From DATLED01 sp046597375 (lineage in GTDB: Bacteria; Actinomycetota; Acidimicrobiia; Acidimicrobiales; CADCTF01), in assembly GCA_046597375.1 (NCBI GenBank), contig JBKJKM010000004.1:1-11875 (forward strand): a DNA stretch of 11,875 nucleotides, given 5' to 3'. Positions within the stretch are counted from its first letter, which is position 1, and the number at the start of each line of letters is the position of its first letter. The notes beneath the pieces were generated by a model. The model had not been told where the DNA came from. It saw nothing but the letters and a program-made list of their open reading frames with translations, and made no database searches. Made by a program: the position numbers and the translations under genes. Of this stretch, positions 8,801 to 11,875 are shown piece by piece.

Positions 8801-8896
8801 GGCACGCCCGAGGCAGTGCTGAACGACGAGCAGGTCATCGAGTCGTACCTCGGCGGAGCCGAGGCCGCCGTCAAGCGTTCAGGGAGCCTGACATGA
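5825..8896 (+). CDS. MFS transporter fused to LivF-type and LivG-type ABC ATPases
   Basis: A 1023-residue three-part fusion. After a charged 68-residue N-terminus, residues about 69-467 form an MFS transporter with multiple membrane spans and a motif-A-like loop GIAYYADRRKR (123-133). A LivF-type ATPase follows (about 495-730): Walker A GTNGAGKST (530-538), signature LSGGEQQQ (631-638), Walker B LLMIDE (651-656) and VEQ with Gln688 at the switch position, usual for LivF. A linker of roughly 30 residues leads to a LivG-type ATPase (about 765-1010): Walker A GPNGSGKTT (794-802), Q-loop Gln843 in RRFQDARLFPALTV, signature LSTGLRR (911-917), Walker B LLLDEP ending near 937, and switch His969 in VEHD. 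Both ATPases look intact and should power the LivH-LivM fusion encoded just upstream, to which this gene is coupled by an ATGA overlap. The role of the MFS part is unknown. An AGGG-like site precedes the start. No internal stop or frameshift is visible across the fusion joints. Confidence 0.93.
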   Translation: MTTSMKALPPGEPERDDPLEPLHEAHERAAEAVHDEPAPVRKGVRANVAGVFRDAKNWRDLRRTPYGLRPVFVLAGAEFFIGLNGAVLGLAAPDIIQDLDISLETIFRFSGFVGFLSIFGVLGIAYYADRRKRVPMFGIGVILGGIIGAGQSRARSALSLGVPSTGQDVALTVAGVPTVSLLADYYPPETRGKVFALLGLFATAGSVLVPLGVSQLIGEFGWRATYLALSIPVVLVGIYALLRLREPVRGYFERKTLGATEDEAIVVDEPPSFGEAARTVFGIRTQRRLFMANIFDSAGLRIYGLASIAFFFQEYGLDVEERGLLAFGFGLAALPGAYIGGGLTDALNQRRPSQVLTVFGIFSLISAFGTLVLPTAAPLWVIFISSAVISFGGALIGPASSALFVNITPSNVRTIGSAVRNLSGLPGTLFALPLAGIIISRYGLRSGLLIPFPLFVIAALIKLSAAGLYEFDVRSAFASTLARNEWTKAKAEGRGKLLVCRDVEVAYSGVQVLFGVDFDVEEGQIIALLGTNGAGKSTLLRAISGTTAASGGAIVFDGRDISFMPPHETARRGIVFMPGGRGVFPGLSVRENLLLGNWMNDDEADVAERLVQVFEIFPALAGRADSLAGTLSGGEQQQLSLAQAFLCKPRLLMIDELSLGLSPAVVGELIEVVRRIHATGVTIIVVEQSVNVALTLAEKAIFMEKGEVKFFGPTAELLARPDILRAVYVKGTGALTEGAPASAQRSERQQRQLELNETQAVLEVAHITKRFGGITALDDVGLSLRDGEVLGLIGPNGSGKTTLFEIISGFQTPDDGTVTYEGVDITNLSPEERARRRLVRRFQDARLFPALTVFETLLVSLEQKVEVKGTVFNAMGLPRARKSERRVRVRAERLIDLLELGSYRDKFVRELSTGLRRVVDLACVLATEPKVLLLDEPSSGIAQAEAEGLAPLLRRVRFETGCSILIVEHDMPLISAVADELVALERGRVLLRGTPEAVLNDEQVIESYLGGAEAAVKRSGSLT

Positions 8897-9462
8897 ACAA
8901 GAGCCGGATCCTTCTCGTCGTGGTGGCGATGATGGCAAGCGTCTGGGCCGGTTGCGGCGAGAAGAACAAGGTCGGGGACGATCAGCTGCTCGACTTCAAG
9001 GAGCAGGCCCAAGACCGCCTCGGTGCGACGACATCGACCGTGCCGGTCGAGACCACCCTGGCGCCGGTCGGCGGTGGGAAGGCCGGTGTCGGCCAGGCGA
9101 CGACGACGGCGCCGCCGACGACGCAGGCCCCGGTTGTGACGACGGCGCCGCCAACCACGGCGGCCCCCGTGACCACGACGACGGCCCGGCAGGCGCCGGT
9201 GACGGAGATCGCCATCAACAGCGATGGCGGGGCGTCCCAGTTCGACCCTTCACAGGCCGCAGCGTTCGTCGGCGGCATCTTCCGATGGACCAACAAGGAC
9301 TCGGTGCCCCGGTCGGTCGAGGCCGATGACGGATCGTTCCGTTCGCCCATGCTGGCCCCGGGTGAGAGCTTCGATCTCAAGGCATCGAGGGCCGGCACCG
9401 TCAACTACCACGACGGGACGCGCCCGTATGCGGTCGCGGCCATCCAGGCCGTGGCGCGATGA
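8893..9462 (+). CDS. Lipoprotein with a Thr/Pro stalk and a copper-ligand-less cupredoxin-like domain
   Basis: A 189-residue lipoprotein. The signal peptide ends in the lipobox WAGC with Cys21. Residues about 45-102 are a Thr/Pro/Ala-rich stalk with a tandem repeat, fit to span the cell wall. Residues about 103-189 match a small cupredoxin of the amicyanin/plastocyanin type: FRWTNKDSVPRSV (130-142), then GSFRSPMLAPGESFDL, then GTVNYHDGTRPYA. The ordered spacing matches, but each copper ligand is replaced: first His by Arg140, Cys by Asp174, second His by Arg177 and Met by Ala180. Type 1 copper binding is therefore not expected; a binding or structural function is inferred. AGGGAG 6 nt before the ATG is a good ribosome binding site, and the ATG overlaps the ATPase fusion stop by 4 nt. 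Fold assignment is by pattern only. Confidence 0.85.
   Translation: MNKSRILLVVVAMMASVWAGCGEKNKVGDDQLLDFKEQAQDRLGATTSTVPVETTLAPVGGGKAGVGQATTTAPPTTQAPVVTTAPPTTAAPVTTTTARQAPVTEIAINSDGGASQFDPSQAAAFVGGIFRWTNKDSVPRSVEADDGSFRSPMLAPGESFDLKASRAGTVNYHDGTRPYAVAAIQAVAR
9103..9171 (+). repeat. Tandem 36-nt coding repeat, two units
   Basis: Two copies spaced 36 nt apart (9103-9135 and 9139-9171) encode TTAPPTTQAPV and TTAPPTTAAPV within the stalk of the lipoprotein. The DNA copies differ at several third positions, so the repeat is not recent or is held by selection on composition. Confidence 0.7.
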
Positions 9463-9980
9463 GCCGTGCGCTGACCCGGGTGTCGTCCGTTGCCCTCGCC
9501 GTCGGCCTGCTGGCCCTTCCCGCATGTGGGAACGACGACGAGGCCCTGGCAGACGCCACACCGGCGAAGCAGATTCGTCAGCTCGATGCCTCGATCATCC
9601 CGAGCGAGCTTCTTGGTCTCCCCGTCACCCAGGAGGAGCAAGCCGCAACCCTGGCTCGCGCTGAGCGCTCGTATGTCGGCGCCGTCGGGCTCTACAGCTT
9701 GCGACGCGATGATCTGCTGCAGGCCACCCTCCAGGTCAGCGAGTTCAACGAGAACGCCAATGTCTCGGATCCGAAGTTCCGGGGTTCGCTACTCGGCCAG
9801 ATCGGCGGGAGCAAGCCCAAGGCGGTGCGCATGGGCAAGGACACCGTGTACCTGACGACCGGCACGCGCCAGCGCATCTCGATCTGGTTCCGCGACCGAT
9901 ACCTCTTCATCCTCAGCACCCGCGATGAGTACACACAGCCCCGCACGCTCCTGCGCGAGGCGTTGGAGATCCAGCCGTGA
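9459..9980 (+). CDS. Small predicted lipoprotein of unknown function
   Basis: A 173-residue exported lipoprotein with a signal peptide ending in LPAC (lipidated Cys23), the only cysteine I see. The mature part begins with a helical, polar stretch (about 35-80) and ends in a mixed region that includes LLQATLQVSEF, VRMGKDTVYLTTGTRQ and ISIWFRDRYLFILSTRDEY, which reads as several beta strands followed by a last helix. I do not recognise the family. The ATG overlaps the preceding stop as ATGA, and its own TGA overlaps the next GTG as GTGA, so it is embedded in the coupled lipoprotein series. A small alpha/beta sensor or accessory domain on the outer face of the membrane is a reasonable guess only. 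Confidence 0.83.
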   Translation: MSRALTRVSSVALAVGLLALPACGNDDEALADATPAKQIRQLDASIIPSELLGLPVTQEEQAATLARAERSYVGAVGLYSLRRDDLLQATLQVSEFNENANVSDPKFRGSLLGQIGGSKPKAVRMGKDTVYLTTGTRQRISIWFRDRYLFILSTRDEYTQPRTLLREALEIQP

Positions 9981-11095
9981 ACGCGCGACGAACGTCCCAC
10001 CTCACCTCGATCGCCGCCGTGGCGCTAATGCTCGCCACCGGCCTCGGCGCGTGCGGCGAGCCGGATGACAACGCCGCCGATGAGCTCCGTGCAGCCATGA
10101 ACAAGACGGCGCTCCTGGCCCGGCAGTACAACTACCAGGAGACGACGAGCGACGAGCAGGTCGAGGTGCGGGGCATCGTCGAAGACGACTTCCGGTACAA
10201 GGCCCGCCTCTTGGTGAACGGTTCGCCTGCTCTCGACGAGGTCGTCTCCGACGATGCCATCGCCGATCGTTTCATCGATCCGAACGTGATCGACCGCTTC
10301 ATCGAACCGATGGACATCGCCGAGGCGCCCGCCGAGGTCCGAAAAGCGAGTGCCCAAGCCATCGGCGAGTTGAAGAAGCAGCGGTGGGTTCTCGACAGCG
10401 GCGGCGCCCCTGCGCTGCTCACGGGCGCGTCCGACCGGCGTGACCTCGGCGACGATCCGATCTTCGACTCGTTGACCGTCTTCCGGTACATCGACCTGGT
10501 GATGGGTGGCCAAGCCATCCGCAGGTACAACAAGAACGATCTCGAGTACCGGCCGAAGGAGGATCCGTTCCCAAGGCCGGACGAGGGCTCCGACGTGATC
10601 CGGTACGACTTCGTCCGGAACAAGGTGCCGCGTCCGACCGATGGCGGCGGGGCCAACCAGACCGTTCCGAGCGGCGGGAGCTTCCGCAAGATGGCGGTGT
10701 ACGTGCGCGACGGCCTCGTCTTCGAGGTCAGGGAGGACGTCGACGTCGTCAGCCGCCTCGGCGACCTGCAGCGGAACTACGACATCGACCTCACCAAGCC
10801 GGGGCTCACGACGCAGGAGGCCGTCTCGACCGCCATCGACGCCATCAACGCCGTCCGCCGGGGGCAGGGCGCCGACCCGATCCGGGTGAGGAAGATGGCA
10901 CTGCAGCTTCGCGAGATCGGCAAGGTGCAGTCGGTGGAGCTGCCGGCGGCCGAGCTCGTCGAAGGAGACTTGTCCCTCCTCCGCAACCGGGGGCGAACGA
11001 CGGCCCGACCGCAGAACCAACCGGCTGGGGGTGCGACCACCACGACGACCGTCGTGACGTCGACCCCGCCCGCCGAGCCGCCGCCTGCGGGTTGA
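9977..11095 (+). CDS. Predicted lipoprotein, possibly LppX/LolA-like carrier fold
   Basis: A 372-residue lipoprotein starting at GTG 9977, with GGAG 8 nt upstream. The signal peptide ends in GLGAC (Cys26); starting at a later ATG would delete it. After the Cys, residues about 35-100 run as a helix followed by strands with the pattern YNYQETTSDEQVEVRGIVED and FRYKARLLVNG, then DEVVSDDAIADRF. That order of an amphipathic helix, then beta strands with a charged RYKARL strand, resembles the half-barrel of LppX/LprG/LolA lipoproteins, which carry lipids or lipoglycans. The match is weak and by eye. The rest is mixed alpha/beta, and the C-terminus is a Thr/Pro-rich tail (TTTTTVVTSTPPAEPPPAG). It is coupled to both neighbours by 4-nt overlaps. 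An unrelated envelope lipoprotein remains possible. Confidence 0.83.
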   Translation: MNARRTSHLTSIAAVALMLATGLGACGEPDDNAADELRAAMNKTALLARQYNYQETTSDEQVEVRGIVEDDFRYKARLLVNGSPALDEVVSDDAIADRFIDPNVIDRFIEPMDIAEAPAEVRKASAQAIGELKKQRWVLDSGGAPALLTGASDRRDLGDDPIFDSLTVFRYIDLVMGGQAIRRYNKNDLEYRPKEDPFPRPDEGSDVIRYDFVRNKVPRPTDGGGANQTVPSGGSFRKMAVYVRDGLVFEVREDVDVVSRLGDLQRNYDIDLTKPGLTTQEAVSTAIDAINAVRRGQGADPIRVRKMALQLREIGKVQSVELPAAELVEGDLSLLRNRGRTTARPQNQPAGGATTTTTVVTSTPPAEPPPAG

Positions 11096-11619
11096 CGTTG
11101 CGCCGCATCGCCAACGCCTTGGTCTCGATCGGCATCGTGGTGACCGTGACGATGACGGCGTCGTGTTCGAAGGCCGACTCTGACGCGGCGGTCATCCTCG
11201 ACGGTCGCCCCCGCTATCCCGACGCCGAGGGTGTCGTCACCAAGGTCTCGAGGAAGAGCATCACGGTCGGATCGCAGACGTTCGCCGTGAGTCCTGATCT
11301 CCAGAGCTTCTCGTCGGCCACCCTCCAGACCGTCCCCCTCCTCCAGCGCCGGGACCAGTACGTCCAGATCGGGTTGGAGGGCGAGACCGTGGTTTGGATC
11401 GCCTCGATCAGCGCAGTGGTCCGACTCGCCGAGCCGGCGGCGTTCCACATCGGCAAGGTAAAATCGGTCGACGCAGGGGAGCGGCGGTTGCTCTTCGCCG
11501 ACGGGACCGTGCTCCGGCTCGCCGACGACGTCGACCTCCCGCCGGCGGGGCGCCAGACAACGGCCGAAATCGATCCGGAACGAGCAGTCGTCCGCCGACT
11601 CGAGATCGCCCCCTCGTAG
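11092..11619 (+). CDS. Small predicted lipoprotein with two similar beta segments
   Basis: A 175-residue protein starting at TTG 11092, chosen because it overlaps the previous stop as TTGA, matching the pattern of the other junctions; TTG 11098 is an alternative two codons on. The N-terminus is basic then hydrophobic and ends in TASC (Cys25), a slightly poor lipobox with Thr at -3. The mature part holds two similar stretches, GVVTKVSRKSITVGSQTFAV and GKVKSVDAGERRLLFADGTV, each followed by a strand and an acidic turn, so it may be a duplicated small beta domain of DUF5666-like or OB-like type (uncertain). It is the last gene of the unit, and its TAG lies 6 nt from the stop of the converging gene. 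Function unknown. Confidence 0.78.
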   Translation: MTLRRIANALVSIGIVVTVTMTASCSKADSDAAVILDGRPRYPDAEGVVTKVSRKSITVGSQTFAVSPDLQSFSSATLQTVPLLQRRDQYVQIGLEGETVVWIASISAVVRLAEPAAFHIGKVKSVDAGERRLLFADGTVLRLADDVDLPPAGRQTTAEIDPERAVVRRLEIAPS

Positions 11620-11632
11620 GTCCTGCTACGGG
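11613..11632. terminator. Short hairpin over the two converging stop codons
   Basis: CGTAG (11615-11619) pairs with CTACG (11626-11630) and the stem extends by a G-U and a C-G pair to 7 bp around a 6-nt loop. The stem contains both stop codons. It has no T-tract, so it is at best a weak bidirectional terminator. Confidence 0.25.
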
Positions 11633-11875
11633 ACGGTGAGGCGGATCACCACGGTGACGGGATCGTCGCTGCGCTGGCTGGGTTCAGCCCGAACGTCGAC
11701 TCGGAGCCCGTCCGACGTGGTCGCCATGAACGTGGTGAGGCGGACGTCTCGCTGCAAGGCTTCGATCGGGACCATGCCTTCTTGGCGCCGTTCGCCGCCG
11801 TCAGCCGGATCGGGCTCGCCCTTCGCCAAGAAGGCATGGTCCCGATCGAAGCCTTGCAGCGAGACGTCCGCCTCA
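11626..11875 (-). CDS. Converging gene, C-terminal part, unrecognised product
   Basis: On the minus strand a frame is open from the window edge to a TAG at 11626-11628, giving 82 residues. Third codon positions are GC-rich as in the other genes, supporting real coding. The reliable part is the end: PIEALQRDVRLTTFMATTSD, then a strand-rich tail closing with VTVVIRLTVP. I do not recognise the family. A TTG at 11829 could be a start, but the frame continues open upstream of it, so the gene probably begins outside the window. The first 17 codons lie in one arm of a 52-bp inverted repeat whose other arm is in the same gene; if that repeat is an assembly fold-back, the residues encoded by 11824-11875 are not genuine. 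Confidence covers the coding call only. Confidence 0.45.
   Translation of the reverse strand, partial: EADVSLQGFDRDHAFLAKGEPDPADGGERRQEGMVPIEALQRDVRLTTFMATTSDGLRVDVRAEPSQRSDDPVTVVIRLTVP
11736..11875. repeat. 52-bp perfect inverted repeat with 36-nt spacer, reaching the window edge
   Basis: Arms 11736-11787 and 11824-11875 are exact reverse complements, separated by 11788-11823. Pairing stops at the loop side (C11788 against T11823) but may continue beyond the window at the outer side. The repeat lies inside the converging minus-strand reading frame. It may be a fold-back assembly artefact or a true hairpin element. Confidence 0.9.

Noticed and set aside
5825..8896. The triple fusion as a frameshift or misjoin product
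   Set aside because: The frame is open across both linkers, motifs before and after are complete, and the linkers have the charged, flexible composition typical of real fusions. Read-level proof is not available to me.
8893..9462. Copper-carrying electron transfer role for the cupredoxin-like lipoprotein
   Set aside because: All four expected ligand positions are substituted, so the usual type 1 copper site cannot form.
10025..11020. Minus-strand open frame opposite the 372-residue lipoprotein
   Set aside because: No recognisable motif; the + strand frame has a signal peptide, lipobox and coupled starts and stops on both sides.

Overview
The window is gene-dense, very GC-rich DNA of actinomycete type. 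Genes sit almost end to end with stop/start overlaps, GTG and TTG starts are used, and lipoproteins carry Thr/Pro-rich stalks. The gene style, with Liv-type transporter subunits merged into long polypeptides, suggests an Acidimicrobiia-like actinobacterium or a metagenome bin of one; this taxonomic guess is inference. I see no tRNA, rRNA, CRISPR array or insertion sequence.

Layout. Positions 1-105 hold the last codons of a gene that looks like the C-terminus of a DUF58 protein. Eight complete + strand genes follow: a TgpA-like membrane protein with a transglutaminase fold (105-2372); a large lipoprotein (2356-3495); a fused LivH-LivM ABC permease (3495-5828); an MFS-LivF-LivG triple fusion (5825-8896); a lipoprotein with a cupredoxin-like domain (8893-9462); and three more lipoproteins (9459-9980, 9977-11095, 11092-11619). 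Every junction is an overlap of 1, 4 or 17 nt, so the nine reading frames form one unbroken, probably co-transcribed and translationally coupled unit whose promoter lies upstream of the window. A convergent, partial minus-strand gene (11626-11875) closes the window, and its upstream part lies in a 52-bp perfect inverted repeat that runs into the window edge.

Working model (inference). The unit encodes a cell-envelope assembly. Two polypeptides supply a complete Liv-type ABC transporter core (both permeases, both ATPases) plus an MFS transporter. Five lipoproteins and one large membrane protein surround it on the outer face of the membrane. No LivK-type solute-binding protein is encoded here, so one of the lipoproteins may take that role or the substrate may be delivered differently.

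The most striking point is that two domains keep their fold signature but have lost the active residues. The transglutaminase-like domain has Phe, Ala and Ile where Cys, His and Asp are expected, and the protein has no cysteine at all. The cupredoxin-like domain has Arg, Asp, Arg and Ala where the copper ligands His, Cys, His and Met are expected. This suggests structural, binding or scaffolding roles and makes the operon a good candidate for an undescribed envelope transport system.
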